A stretch of DNA of 64,000 nt. Origin: Deltaproteobacteria bacterium (GTDB lineage: Bacteria; Desulfobacterota; Syntrophia; Syntrophales; JACQWR01). Under the pieces are notes generated by a model. The model saw only the letters and a program-made list of their open reading frames with translations. It was not told the DNA's origin and made no database searches. A program made the translations under genes and the position numbers. Numbering within the stretch: the stretch's first letter is position 1; the number at the start of each line of letters is the position of its first letter. The DNA is taken from NCBI GenBank assembly GCA_016209105.1, contig JACQWR010000006.1, positions 165,299-229,298 on the forward strand, in the 5' to 3' direction. Of this stretch, positions 1 to 8,946 are shown piece by piece.

Positions 1-1
1 G

Positions 2-1975
2 AACAAGCCTCTTATCGTCCTCAAACCCGCTTTACCCGAGCCGGAACAGGTTGATGCCCACACACATACGGGGATGCTTGCCGATACTGAGCACGTTTAT
101 GATGCAGTATTCCGGAGAATCGGTGTTGTACGGGTGGACGGCGCCGCCGATCTCTTCAATGTCGCCGGCATTCTCTCTGCGAAACATCTGCCCGAGGGAC
201 CGAGGCTCCTTATCATCACCAATGCCGGTGGTGTCGGTATCATGGCTGCGAACACCCTGTTAGAGTTCGGTGGAGAGATTGCAGAGCTTTCCGGCGAGAC
301 CATTGATGAGCTTGACAGGATTCTGCCGCCATACGGGAAAAAGGCAAATCCCCTTGACATACTGAGGGATGCCGATGTGGACAGATTCACCGCCACCATG
401 AATATCTGTCTCAAAGACCCAGGCGTGAACGGCGTGCTGATCATCTTTACGCCACAGACAGCGGCTACCCCGGTCGAGCTTGCAGAGGCGGTATCCGATG
501 TCGCGAAAAATGCATGGAAACCCATCTATACTGCATGGATGGGCGGAAGAGAAGTACAAAAAGGCAGAGAGATTCTTCTTCAAAATAGCATCCCCACCTA
601 TGACACGCCTGAGGAGGTTGTGAAAACCTTCCTCTATATGTATCGCTACAAGAGGAATCTGGTTCTTCTCTATGAAACCCCTGAGGAACTTCCCATTGAC
701 CATGCTCCGCCCAATAAAAACCTCAAGGCGTTTATCCGGAAGGCAGCCCATGGAGGCGTAACTGTTTTAACGGAAGCGGACTCCATGAGGTTTTTAACAA
801 ATTACGGGATACCCGTTCTTAAGGCGCTGACCGTGCAATCCGTCGAAGACGCCGTACGGGCGGCGGAAGAAGTCGGTTATCCTGTTGTGCTCAAGGTCTC
901 TTCGCCGGACATCATCTACAGAGTGGATGTGGGGGGGGTGGTTACGGGCATTACCTCGGAACAGGAATTACGGGAAGAGTTTGAGAAGCTTAAAAAGAGG
1001 GTGCTGGGGTTGGTTCCTGATGCTCGCATAACAGGCGTTACCGTCCAGAAGATGCTTGAAAAAATCGATTATGAGGTAATCATCGGGTCAAAAAAGGACC
1101 CTATCTTTGGCTCCGTAATCCTTTTCGGCATGGGTGGTATCGCTCTGCAGATATTTAAAGATTTTTCCATCGGACTGCCGCCCTTAAATCAGACGCTTGC
1201 GCGGAGGCTCATGGAAGAAGCAAAGATATACAAGATGCTGAAAGGTTACCGGAACAAGCCTCCGGCAGACTTACGGCAGCTTGAACAGATTATCGTAAGC
1301 TTCTCCAACCTGATAGTTGATTTTCCTGAAATCGCCGAATGTGACATAAACCCGATTGCCATATCAAACGGCACGGCATATATCCTCGACGCCCGGATTG
1401 TGTTGGACAAGAACTTTCGAGAATCGCCAGTCCCCTACCCTCACCTTGTTATCTCACCCTATCCCTCACGGTATATTGTGCCCTGGAGCGTTTCCGAAAA
1501 AGTATCACTGCTGCTGCGTCCGATTAAACCTGAAGATGCACCCCTCATAGCCGAAATGTATGCCACTATTTCGGACGAGGCTTTTCACGGGCGGTTCTTC
1601 CAGGCCACCAAGAAGGCTTCGCAGGGCATGTGCGAACGGCAATGCAGCATTGATTATGATCGGGAAATGGGGATTGTCGCCGAGACGAAGGAGAACGGTA
1701 AAAAGCGGATCATCGGCATGGGCATGCTCATCACCGAACCTGGCCGGAAAAGCGGCGAGTTTGCCATTCTTGTCCATGACGATTACCAGGGGAAGGGCTT
1801 GGGTTACAAGCTGATTGATATGCTCATCGGCATAGCACAGGAGAAGGGCCTGGAAGAAATATTCGGCATTGTCCTGACAAAGAACAGAAGGATGCTCAAT
1901 GTTTGTAAAATGCAGGGGTTTACCGTTGAAAGGCTGCCGGATGGTCTTAGTTCGGTGAAACTGCTTTTAAAATAA
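2..1975 (+). CDS. ADP-forming acyl-CoA (acetyl-CoA) synthetase with C-terminal GNAT domain, 5' partial
   Basis: The frame is open to the left edge, so the N-terminal CoA-binding part is missing. What remains starts in the succinyl-CoA-synthetase-like region. A THTG motif (His codon at 65-67) matches the SHTG loop that carries the phosphohistidine of NDP-forming acyl-CoA synthetases. An ATP-grasp domain follows (about residues 235-455 counted from the ATG at 74), with the family-type stretch GYPVVLKVSSP. The last 150 residues form a GNAT acetyltransferase domain with the acetyl-CoA loop QGKGLG (Gln codon at 1787). The architecture is that of Pat/YfiQ-type lysine acetyltransferases. In enterobacterial Pat the ligase half is thought to be inactive, whereas here the histidine is kept, so ligase activity is possible. 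A strong terminator follows the stop. Confidence 0.9.
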   Translation, partial: NKPLIVLKPALPEPEQVDAHTHTGMLADTEHVYDAVFRRIGVVRVDGAADLFNVAGILSAKHLPEGPRLLIITNAGGVGIMAANTLLEFGGEIAELSGETIDELDRILPPYGKKANPLDILRDADVDRFTATMNICLKDPGVNGVLIIFTPQTAATPVELAEAVSDVAKNAWKPIYTAWMGGREVQKGREILLQNSIPTYDTPEEVVKTFLYMYRYKRNLVLLYETPEELPIDHAPPNKNLKAFIRKAAHGGVTVLTEADSMRFLTNYGIPVLKALTVQSVEDAVRAAEEVGYPVVLKVSSPDIIYRVDVGGVVTGITSEQELREEFEKLKKRVLGLVPDARITGVTVQKMLEKIDYEVIIGSKKDPIFGSVILFGMGGIALQIFKDFSIGLPPLNQTLARRLMEEAKIYKMLKGYRNKPPADLRQLEQIIVSFSNLIVDFPEIAECDINPIAISNGTAYILDARIVLDKNFRESPVPYPHLVISPYPSRYIVPWSVSEKVSLLLRPIKPEDAPLIAEMYATISDEAFHGRFFQATKKASQGMCERQCSIDYDREMGIVAETKENGKKRIIGMGMLITEPGRKSGEFAILVHDDYQGKGLGYKLIDMLIGIAQEKGLEEIFGIVLTKNRRMLNVCKMQGFTVERLPDGLSSVKLLLK

Positions 1976-1991
1976 CGCGATGAGTAACAGG

Positions 1992-2023
1992 GGGCGTTCC
2001 TGAGGGAACGCCCTTCTTTTTTT
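1992..2023 (+). terminator. Rho-independent terminator
   Basis: A perfect 9-bp stem (gggcgttcc / ggaacgccc) with loop tgag is followed by ttcttttttt. It lies 16 nt after the stop of the acyl-CoA synthetase gene and ends that transcript. Confidence 0.9.
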
Positions 2024-2051
2024 GAGGATAAAACATCCCGTGAACCCGACA

Positions 2052-2489
2052 ATGGCTGATGTAACATTTATCCAATCCGTCAAGGAACTTTTCCTCTTAA
2101 TCATGCTGGTGATCGTTTTGGGCTGCATGAATTGGCTCGTCATCTATGCAAATCTTTCAATTCGATTTTGGAAACACCGCGATCAGATACCCAGGTATCC
2201 GACCCGGTGCGGAATCCTTGCCGCAAGGCTGGCCATCGGGGCCGTCGTTATCGGGTCTATTATGGGCATGCTTATATTTGCGGGGCTGCTTATTGTCTAT
2301 ACCATTGCCTATATGACGCTCGGGCGTCTGTCTCCGAGTCTTTCTGTTGTTCATCCCTCGGCAATCATTCGCCCCGTTTTAATTATTTCCGTAATTCTCG
2401 GTTCCCTGCTTGAGACCCGGGCGATGAACAGGAAAATTTCTTTATACGATCTGCGGATACTCTCCCTGCGGAAGGGCATATCTTACTGA
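2052..2489 (+). CDS. Small hydrophobic membrane protein, unknown
   Basis: This 145-residue protein was not recognised. It has an N-terminal hydrophobic segment (ELFLLIMLVIVLGCMNWLVIY), a long central hydrophobic stretch able to form two helices, and a third segment near the C-terminus, so an inner-membrane location is likely. The frame also has a TTG at 2022 and a GTG at 2040. The TTG lies in the T-tract of the preceding terminator, so the ATG at 2052 is preferred, although no clear ribosome site is visible. It converges with the next gene. It could be spurious, but the amphipathic pattern looks protein-like. Confidence 0.5.
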   Translation: MADVTFIQSVKELFLLIMLVIVLGCMNWLVIYANLSIRFWKHRDQIPRYPTRCGILAARLAIGAVVIGSIMGMLIFAGLLIVYTIAYMTLGRLSPSLSVVHPSAIIRPVLIISVILGSLLETRAMNRKISLYDLRILSLRKGISY

Positions 2490-2585
2490 AGCTCTCCTTG
2501 CGCAAGCTGCGGAGGACCCCGCTCGCTATCAAATTCGCCAAGATCCTCTTGAGCTCTTTACTCAAATTATCTCGGAGAAGACATC

Positions 2586-3215
2586 TCAGGGTTTCGTCGC
2601 CGGAGACGCCTTCTCTTTTGTTCTTATCCATTTCTCATAATTAACCTTGAGAAAAGCCCTCGCCCCTTTTGTTTCGCCTTGCTGGAAAGTCCAGCGCTCG
2701 AACGTGAACTCGCCAGACGGTATGCCTTTTTCCGAACCGATTTCCCTCTTGCATAAGGAATGAAAATGATCGTTTAAGTCGAATATGAAGTTTCGATATT
2801 TTTTTGTGTCGAGATGTTCCTGCAGGGCGATGTATATCCATTCGAAGTAATTCAATTGCAGACAAAACTCCTTCGAAAGGGTGGCATTCCAGCGGGTTGA
2901 TAACTGCTGAAAACTCGAAGTCTGTCGGATAAATTTCTCTTTGGCCTTCTTAGCCGGTTCTTCACCGACCGTTGCCTCGTCATAGGTGTTGAACATATCG
3001 CTGTACGCCCCGCATATCGCCTGTACGGCTTCCAGCCGCTTCTCGAGCAGAAATTTCGCTTCCGTGAGGCCGCTGCGATACTTTTCGAGCGCTATATTCG
3101 CAAAGAAACCTACGGCTATGATGACCAATCCCAGCAATAGTTTGTCGACGATCATCCTGCGTATGTCCAGGCGTAATGCATATCGCAGCTTCTCTTTTTC
3201 CATCTCGATATCCAT
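2586..3215 (-). CDS. Membrane-anchored hypothetical protein
   Basis: A 209-residue protein of unknown function. A charged N-terminus is followed by one transmembrane segment at about residues 25-45 (LLLGLVIIAVGFFANIAL), then a mostly helical soluble part rich in Lys, Glu and aromatic residues. This suggests a single-pass protein with a large extracytoplasmic or cytoplasmic helical domain. The start is the ATG at 3215, preceded by aaaggagag at good spacing. The frame runs upstream to 3278, but that part has no ribosome site. It lies 104 nt downstream of the small secreted basic protein and may share its transcript. Confidence 0.6.
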   Translation of the reverse strand: MDIEMEKEKLRYALRLDIRRMIVDKLLLGLVIIAVGFFANIALEKYRSGLTEAKFLLEKRLEAVQAICGAYSDMFNTYDEATVGEEPAKKAKEKFIRQTSSFQQLSTRWNATLSKEFCLQLNYFEWIYIALQEHLDTKKYRNFIFDLNDHFHSLCKREIGSEKGIPSGEFTFERWTFQQGETKGARAFLKVNYEKWIRTKEKASPATKP

Positions 3216-3319
3216 AAGTCTCTCCTTTTTCGTTACGATCGAGATTTGCACCGATGGACGGACGCAGTCGCCGGACAATCCTCTTGTCTTCGTATAACCA
3301 TCCGTTCACCGCCTGCTTT

Positions 3320-3643
3320 TTACCTGGATTCCCTTGTGGGACCCAAGGGTATTCGCATTTTCATCTCATCGGCGGGCGCCGACGGTGCGGATTCCGCATT
3401 TTTTTCTTTCTTGCTTCCTTTCGTTTTGTGTTTCATCAGCTTTTTCTCCCGGGCAGGCGCGACAGCGCCGGGCGGCTCAGGTGCAGGCTGCACTGCTTTC
3501 TTTTCCACTGAGGGCGCCTTTCGGACATCCTTCGACATACTCTGGGCATCGCCCGTTTTTGCCGCGCCGGTCTGGGTAAAAGCCGCAGACGCGACGGACA
3601 AAACCAACAACAATCCCATGGTAACAACCATTGTTTTTTTCAT
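3320..3643 (-). CDS. Small secreted basic protein, unknown
   Basis: A 107-residue protein with a clear signal peptide (MKKTMVVTMGLLLVLSVASA, cleavage expected near AAFTQ). The rest is low-complexity, rich in Lys, Ala, Pro and Glu, with no domain recognised. An aggagg ribosome site precedes the ATG. Such proteins are often periplasmic, but no function can be assigned. The 200-nt gap between it and the glycerate kinase gene holds no recognisable feature. Confidence 0.55.
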   Translation of the reverse strand: MKKTMVVTMGLLLVLSVASAAFTQTGAAKTGDAQSMSKDVRKAPSVEKKAVQPAPEPPGAVAPAREKKLMKHKTKGSKKEKNAESAPSAPADEMKMRIPLGPTRESR

Positions 3644-3843
3644 AGCCGGACCTCCTTTTCGTTGATCGGTTCGTTATCCGATGACGGATCCTCTGCCGTT
3701 ACCGTCTTTCCGGAAAGAGAGCAAACCGTCGGCCGAAGGCTTGCTGATTGCCGGATTTAACCAAGGAGTCGGGAGTGGGAAGATGCAGTCGCTCCCGCTT
3801 CGGTGGTAATGTTTAAGCCGCCTCTTTTTGCCCCTGAGGGAAT

Positions 3844-5151
3844 TCATCCTATCAGCATGAGCTGGACATCCATGACATTCGTCCCGGTCGGCCCCGTGAT
3901 CAGCAGGCCACCCGCCTTTTTGAAAAAATGATACGAATCATTGTTTGTCAGATATAGAGCGGGATCAATGCCGGCGCCCCATGCGTTCCTGATCGTGTCC
4001 CCGTCCACGATCGCGCCCGCGGCATCGGTGGGTCCGTCCGTGCCGTCGGTGCCCGCGGACAGAAGCGTTATTCCTTTGCTGCCTTCAATTTCGGCGGCGA
4101 AGGCGAGGGCAAGTTCCATATTTCTCCCTCCCAGGCCGTTGCCGCGAACGCTGACGGTCGTCTCGCCTCCGGAGATCAGGCACAGGGGGCGCCGTCCGTT
4201 CAGTCTCGACTTTTGTTCCTTCGCCTTTTCGGCAAGACGTTTGGCGCAGTCGCGCGCTTCGCCGGAGACGTCCGCGGCAAGGATCTCCGCGTCGAACCCC
4301 ACGGAGAGAGCCACGGCCTTTGCCGCTTTTAGGGCGATCCTGTTGTTGCTGATAATGGTGTTTACGGTTTCCCTGAAGACCGGGTTGCCCTCCTTGGGCG
4401 TCTCGGGGGCCAATCCCTTTACTCCGTTCCGGAGCATTTCCCGGATGCTTCCCGGGATGCTTTCGCCCAGTCCGTATTTGTCCAAGACGTTGAGAGCATC
4501 GCGGTAGGTTGTGTGATCGGGCGACACCGGCCCCGAGGCAATGACATCAAGCCGGTCGCCGATGACGTCGGATAGGATGAGGGATAGTATCACGGCGGGA
4601 TAGGCGATCTCGGCTAGCCGCCCGCCCTTCACCGCGGAGATATGCTTTCTCACGGTATTCAGTTCCTGAATATCGGCGCCCACCCGGAGGAGCAGGTCCG
4701 TCATTGTCTGTTTGTCCGCGAGCGTGATGCCGTCCCAGGGGGAGCACAACAGCGCGGAGCCGCCGCCGGAGATGAGGCATGCGACCAGGGTTTTTTCATC
4801 GGCATCCCTGAGCAACTGCATTATTTCCTGCGTACCCCTCCGGCCGTTTTCGTCGGGCAGCGGATGGCCCGCTTCGCAGACCCTGATGGTGCGGAAATCA
4901 TATCGGCAGTGACCGTATTTGGTGATGACGTACCCCGCGGCGATCAGCTCGAAAAGACCCTCTTCCAGCGCCTTCGCCATGGGACATGCCGCTTTGCCGA
5001 ACGCGATGACGAGCAGTCTGCGATAATTTCCCTGCTCGAATGCGGTGCGAATCCTCCCGGTGTGGCGCACAACCGCGTCATAGGGATCAACGGCGACGAG
5101 CGCGGCGCGGAAAATTGCCTCCAGGAGTTTTTTGGGGTCTGAACCGGTCAT
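3844..5151 (-). CDS. Glycerate 2-kinase, MOFRL family (class II)
   Basis: At 435 residues this matches the usual length of class II glycerate kinases (GckA/TtuD type). These phosphorylate D-glycerate with ATP to 2-phosphoglycerate in the serine/glyoxylate or hydroxypyruvate route. The N-terminal glycerate-kinase domain carries the glycine-rich SGGGSALL loop and a conserved ELNTVRKH segment. The C-terminal MOFRL domain has SGGETTVSVRG, GGRNMELAL and SAGTDGTDGPTDAAG. No good ribosome site precedes the chosen ATG at 5151. It lies 109 nt downstream of the flavin reductase-like gene on the same strand. Confidence 0.9.
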   Translation of the reverse strand: MTGSDPKKLLEAIFRAALVAVDPYDAVVRHTGRIRTAFEQGNYRRLLVIAFGKAACPMAKALEEGLFELIAAGYVITKYGHCRYDFRTIRVCEAGHPLPDENGRRGTQEIMQLLRDADEKTLVACLISGGGSALLCSPWDGITLADKQTMTDLLLRVGADIQELNTVRKHISAVKGGRLAEIAYPAVILSLILSDVIGDRLDVIASGPVSPDHTTYRDALNVLDKYGLGESIPGSIREMLRNGVKGLAPETPKEGNPVFRETVNTIISNNRIALKAAKAVALSVGFDAEILAADVSGEARDCAKRLAEKAKEQKSRLNGRRPLCLISGGETTVSVRGNGLGGRNMELALAFAAEIEGSKGITLLSAGTDGTDGPTDAAGAIVDGDTIRNAWGAGIDPALYLTNNDSYHFFKKAGGLLITGPTGTNVMDVQLMLIG

Positions 5152-5260
5152 CGGTCATTATTCCCGTGCGTCGGTTGCGACGTTGGTAAAAGGCGGGAGC
5201 CCGGCAAGAAAATAAATTTTGCCTTGTCCTCCCTCTCGTAATTCCCTGTTCTTTGCCGAA

Positions 5261-5842
5261 TTATCTCGGCATCCTGATGGAACTTCCCACCGTGAGGAAG
5301 ATATCCGTGCCCCTTCCCCGGTAATGGACGGGCTTGATTTTATCAATCCTGATCTTGAAATCCTCGGTGAGGGCATCTTTGTCTACGGTTACGGAAACGA
5401 CCCTTCCCAAGACGACAAAATGGTCTCCCGCCTCCTTGATCCATTCCACGCGGCACTCGAAGTGGATTTTGCACTCCGCTATCCTGGCTGCCGTCACTTT
5501 TACTCCGGGCAGTTCATGCAGTCGGGCTTCCGCCAGTTCGTTTACTTCCGGCGGATATCTCTTCGCCGTGACCATCAGTTTTTTTAAGATATCCTCTCCC
5601 GCGACATTAATGACAAATTCGCCGGTTCTTTTTACATTGTGGTACGTGTCCTTGCTTTCCCCGACACCGAACGCAATGAACGGCGGATTGTGACAGACCT
5701 CCATGCACATGGCAAACGGGGCGGCATTGCTTTCACCCTGGTTATTCCTGGTCGTGATGATTACCACGGGATTATAGTTGCCGATTACTCGATCCATATG
5801 TTCCGGGGGGACTTCCACGAATATTTCTTTACCCGTATTCAT
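5261..5842 (-). CDS. Flavin reductase-like FMN-binding split-barrel protein
   Basis: A 193-residue protein of the flavin reductase-like family (FMN-binding split barrel). The typical opening is visible: NPVVIITTRNNQGESNAAPF, followed by PPFIAFGVG and a TGEFVINV segment. Members bind FMN and either supply reduced flavin to partner enzymes or act as small NAD(P)H oxidoreductases; the substrate here is unknown. An aaggaggg ribosome site sits well in front of the ATG. There is no monooxygenase partner next to it. Confidence 0.85.
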   Translation of the reverse strand: MNTGKEIFVEVPPEHMDRVIGNYNPVVIITTRNNQGESNAAPFAMCMEVCHNPPFIAFGVGESKDTYHNVKRTGEFVINVAGEDILKKLMVTAKRYPPEVNELAEARLHELPGVKVTAARIAECKIHFECRVEWIKEAGDHFVVLGRVVSVTVDKDALTEDFKIRIDKIKPVHYRGRGTDIFLTVGSSIRMPR

Positions 5843-5906
5843 CCTGTTCCCTCCTTTCCGGGAAAGACATGAAACTTCTGCGCGTATTGAGACGATTTGG
5901 TGGGGA

Positions 5907-6491
5907 TCAACTGCTGCGGGTTCTTCCCGTTAACATTCCTCCGTTGTGTTTGCTCCTATTCAGAAAACGTCTGAACTCCCAGGGGGGCTGGGGGTTATTT
6001 TGTCTCCAGAGTCCCCGGCGTTTCCTCCGGGCCTGTTCTTCAAGCCGGGTAAACTCGGAGACAGAGGGGGTATCGAGATATTGTTTATAGGCCCAGGCAT
6101 ATCCCTCCGCCACCATTTCCTGGTTGATATTCTTTTCTGCCAACCAGACCACCGCTACCAGCCGATTGTACCTGTCTTTGTCCATTACTTCCACGGTTAC
6201 TTTTTTGTGGTGGATCAGGCCCTCCAACGTTCGAAATGCCTGCTCGCCGTAGGGTTGCCCTGGTTTGCTGACGAGACCTGTTTTCTTGCTGGACTTCTCC
6301 GTTTCCGGGGCGTCTATGCCGTAGAGGCGAACCTTCAGCTTTGTTCCCCTGGCGTCCCGCACGTTGATGGTGTCTCCGTCGGATACCTTGACGACGATAC
6401 CCTCTACCGTGCGGAGAATAGTCTTCGCCTGGGCGAATGCGGGTGAGAACAGCAGCGCTGCCAGCGTGAGAATGGTAAAAATCTTTTTCAT
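5907..6491 (-). CDS. Exported thermonuclease (SNase-domain nuclease)
   Basis: A 194-residue staphylococcal-nuclease-fold protein with a signal peptide (MKKIFTILTLAALLFSPAFAQA). The catalytic set is complete: VSDGDTI (calcium Asp), VRLYGIDAPE (Arg and Glu) and KDRYNRLVAVV (second Arg). Also typical are INQEMVAEGYAWAY and the C-terminal EEQARRKRRGLW. It probably degrades DNA or RNA in the periplasm or outside the cell. It is transcribed divergently from the next gene, leaving a 223-nt region for promoters. Confidence 0.92.
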   Translation of the reverse strand: MKKIFTILTLAALLFSPAFAQAKTILRTVEGIVVKVSDGDTINVRDARGTKLKVRLYGIDAPETEKSSKKTGLVSKPGQPYGEQAFRTLEGLIHHKKVTVEVMDKDRYNRLVAVVWLAEKNINQEMVAEGYAWAYKQYLDTPSVSEFTRLEEQARRKRRGLWRQNNPQPPWEFRRFLNRSKHNGGMLTGRTRSS

Positions 6492-6626
6492 TTTTTTGCT
6501 CCCATAACCGGTTTTCTTTCTTTATCGTGTTATTTTCTTGCGGGCTTTAATCCATTATTTCGGTATGCCTGAAAATTCTGCCGCGCGTCAACGGACAAGG
6601 TCCAGGATATGTCCCGATTATATTTC

Positions 6627-6655
6627 TTGTTGTTTTCAGCGGTGGTCACTATAAT
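6627..6655 (+). promoter_or_regulatory. Sigma70-type promoter for the CxxC membrane protein gene
   Basis: TTGTTG (6627-6632), a 17-bp spacer and a perfect TATAAT (6650-6655) lie about 60 nt before the ATG at 6715. The predicted start of transcription is near 6662. Confidence 0.6.
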
Positions 6656-6714
6656 ACGGCATTGGCAGACCGTAGACAGGATCGGCATCCGTTTTTTGAA
6701 GAAAAGGGGAAACA

Positions 6715-7308
6715 ATGAACCGGAACATCAGCGATTTGGTCAGCCGCATCAAGGACCTTGAAGAGGAGCTGGAAAGGGAATTCGGCAAACGGCGGGAGGA
6801 ATTCCATTTCATTATCGAGAAGAAGCGCATCCGTTTTGCGGAAGAAATGATCGCCGTGCACAAGCGACTGAAGACCGGCGTAATCCGCTACATCCTTGAG
6901 GCGCATCCCCTCAATATCCTTACCGCGCCGATCATCTACGCCGGCTTCATTCCCTTTCTGTTTCTTGATATTTTTGTGACCGTCTATCAGGCTGTCTGTT
7001 TCCCCGTATACGGAATCCCCAAAGTGCGCCGCGCCGACTACCTGGTATTCGACCGGGAAGAGCTTCCTTACCTGAACATTATCGAAAAATTCAACTGTTT
7101 TTACTGCTCCTACGGCAACGGTCTCGCTTCCTATGTCAGGGAAATCGGCGCCCGCACCGAGCAGTACTGGTGCCCGATCAAGCATGCCCGGCGCATCCGC
7201 GACGCCCATGCCCATTACAGCAAGTTTTTTGAGTTCGGAGATGCCGAAAGTTTTGCGAAAGGACTGGAGCGGTTGAGAAAAGAGTTCGAGAAGCATGAGG
7301 CGAAGTGA
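6715..7308 (+). CDS. Conserved membrane-associated protein with FNCFYCSYGNG motif
   Basis: A 197-residue protein. An N-terminal charged helical or coiled-coil stretch (residues 1-55) is followed by a hydrophobic region (ILTAPIIYAGFIPFLFLDIF) and then a conserved-looking C-terminal part with a CxxC pair (NCFYCSYGNG) and EQYWCPIKHARR. I recognise this motif set as widespread in proteobacterial hypothetical proteins but know no function. The Cys pair plus a third Cys and a His could bind metal. Ribosome site aaggggaa; good promoter upstream. Confidence 0.75.
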   Translation: MNRNISDLVSRIKDLEEELEREFGKRREEFHFIIEKKRIRFAEEMIAVHKRLKTGVIRYILEAHPLNILTAPIIYAGFIPFLFLDIFVTVYQAVCFPVYGIPKVRRADYLVFDREELPYLNIIEKFNCFYCSYGNGLASYVREIGARTEQYWCPIKHARRIRDAHAHYSKFFEFGDAESFAKGLERLRKEFEKHEAK

Positions 7309-7447
7309 AGCGGCAGAAAACCGCCTCAAGAAGGGGTGGCCGGTTTACTACGGCATGATTCACCGGAGGCTGGTATAACGAACGCTGGCGGGGAATATTC
7401 CTCAAACGCCGCCAGAGTTAAACGGGTTTCATGGAGAGGCTGAAAAA

Positions 7448-7687
7448 ATGACGTTTAAAATGATCATAACCCTTATTCTTGCCGGTCTTGCGGTTCTATT
7501 CATCATCCAGAATTCCGATGTGGTGCAGGTAAGCTTTCTGATCTGGCACATAACCCTGTCGCGCGCCTTGCTCATATTCTTCTCTCTGCTTATCGGTTTT
7601 ATCATCGGATGGTTTATGAATGGTTATTTTTCCTATCGCAGGGCCAAAAGGGAATTCGAGAGCGAGCGCAGCATCTTGAAGAGGTAA
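7448..7687 (+). CDS. LapA-domain (DUF1049) inner membrane protein
   Basis: A 79-residue protein matching the LapA domain. The first membrane segment runs into QNSDVVQVSFLIWHITLSR, a second hydrophobic segment (LIFFSLLIGFIIGWFM) follows, and a short charged C-terminal tail (RRAKREFESERS) ends it. LapA proteins of enterobacteria take part in regulating lipopolysaccharide assembly. This copy is shorter than E. coli LapA and has no LapB neighbour, so the role is only inferred. A ggagagg ribosome site precedes the ATG. Confidence 0.8.
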   Translation: MTFKMIITLILAGLAVLFIIQNSDVVQVSFLIWHITLSRALLIFFSLLIGFIIGWFMNGYFSYRRAKREFESERSILKR

Positions 7688-7724
7688 GCGAGCGCAGCCC
7701 AAGCGGCGCCGGCTTTTAAGAATC

Positions 7725-7758
7725 GGAGAATCTCCGCAGCTTGCTGCGGAGATTCTCC
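7725..7758. repeat. REP-like extragenic palindrome
   Basis: Perfect 16-bp arms (ggagaatctccgcagc / gctgcggagattctcc) with a 2-nt loop lie between two convergent genes. The hairpin and its left flank (aagcgagcg, ttaagaatcggag) recur in the larger repeat at 26143-26395. No T-run follows, so it is not a classical terminator, though it may stall transcription or protect RNA ends. Confidence 0.75.
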
Positions 7759-7774
7759 ACGAGGGGAAGGGACG

Positions 7775-8800
7775 TCACTTAAAAAGAATCTCTTTCAACT
7801 TAGCCAATATCACAGGATCACGCTTGAAAATTCCTGTAACGGTCTTTTCCAGATCCTCACCTGATGTCGGCTCGAGGTTCAGTTGAGCCTTTTCCGCCTC
7901 TGCAAGGAATGCCTTGTCTTTCAAGGTATCTTCGAAGGCCTTGCGGAGGACTTGCTCCCGTTCCTTGGCTATCCCGGGAGGTAAAACAAGGGGGCGGGAA
8001 AAAATGCCGTTACTGTGGATGCCCACCTCGATCAACTGACGCGCCTCATCGGTTTTTGCAAGATTAATTGCCAGGGGGAGTTGAGGGAGGTCCGGAAGCG
8101 GCTTGGGGACCGCCTGTATGACAGGAATGACATCCCCCGCTTTCAGAGACTTTTGAAAGGTCGTGCTTATGGAGTCCCATCCCCAACAGCTTCCGTCCAA
8201 CTCCCCGCTCTCTATGGCGAGACGGACGTCCGCAGTGCCCTTGTAGCCTGAAACGAGTTGTATGGGAAGCCCCAACGCTGCTTTGAGGACCCGAATAACC
8301 TGATCGAGGATCGAGTTTGGTCCCAACCCGCCCAATTTTACCACTTTTCCCGATGTCCTCCATTTATCAACGCTCGAAACGCCGCTTTTTTTGGTGAGGA
8401 TACAGACAGCGTTTTCCTTTGCAAGGGCGCCGATGAACCTGAATTTCCGCGCATCGAATTCAATTCCCGGTTGCCCCAGGAGTTGACTTATGAATAGATT
8501 GCCTACGAAGTGACCGATGGTGAGTCCGTCAGGTTTTGCTACTCTATAGAGGTAATTGGCTGAAATCAGACTTCCGGCGCCCGTCATGTTCTCAACGATT
8601 ATTGTGGGGTTCCCGGGAATGTGTTTCCCCATATGCCTTGAAAGCAGCCTGGCGTACACATCGAAACCACCGCCGGCGGAGAACCCCACGACGATGCGAA
8701 TGGTTTTCCCTTCATAAAAAGATCCGGCAGCATACGCAATAGAATGAATCGAGATGAACACCATCATCGTTATTGCCGCAACGAAAAGCCTTTTTCTCAT
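7775..8800 (-). CDS. TctC/Bug-family periplasmic solute receptor (orphan)
   Basis: A 341-residue tripartite tricarboxylate transporter receptor. It has a signal peptide (MRKRLFVAAITMMVFISIHS) and the family opening GKTIRIVVGFSAGGGFDVYAR, followed by NPTIIVENMTGAGS. Such receptors bind carboxylates or other small acids and amides. No tctA/tctB genes are adjacent, so it must work with a membrane complex elsewhere, possibly the one encoded at 21.5-23.5 kb. The start is the ATG at 8800, preceded by ggaggtggg; the frame extends further to 8878 without a ribosome site. It ends the three-gene unit with the hydrolase and nitrilase. Confidence 0.88.
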   Translation of the reverse strand: MRKRLFVAAITMMVFISIHSIAYAAGSFYEGKTIRIVVGFSAGGGFDVYARLLSRHMGKHIPGNPTIIVENMTGAGSLISANYLYRVAKPDGLTIGHFVGNLFISQLLGQPGIEFDARKFRFIGALAKENAVCILTKKSGVSSVDKWRTSGKVVKLGGLGPNSILDQVIRVLKAALGLPIQLVSGYKGTADVRLAIESGELDGSCWGWDSISTTFQKSLKAGDVIPVIQAVPKPLPDLPQLPLAINLAKTDEARQLIEVGIHSNGIFSRPLVLPPGIAKEREQVLRKAFEDTLKDKAFLAEAEKAQLNLEPTSGEDLEKTVTGIFKRDPVILAKLKEILFK

Positions 8801-8946
8801 GTCTCCCACCTCCATAATCCAGATTGCATATCCTTGCTCAATACTACCGACACAAGCCTCATGCTCTTTTTCCCTCATAGGGAAGTTCTTCCCGAATGAA
8901 AATACCTTGCGAGAGGGGATAGCGCCGTTTCGTGTCCATTCGGAAG

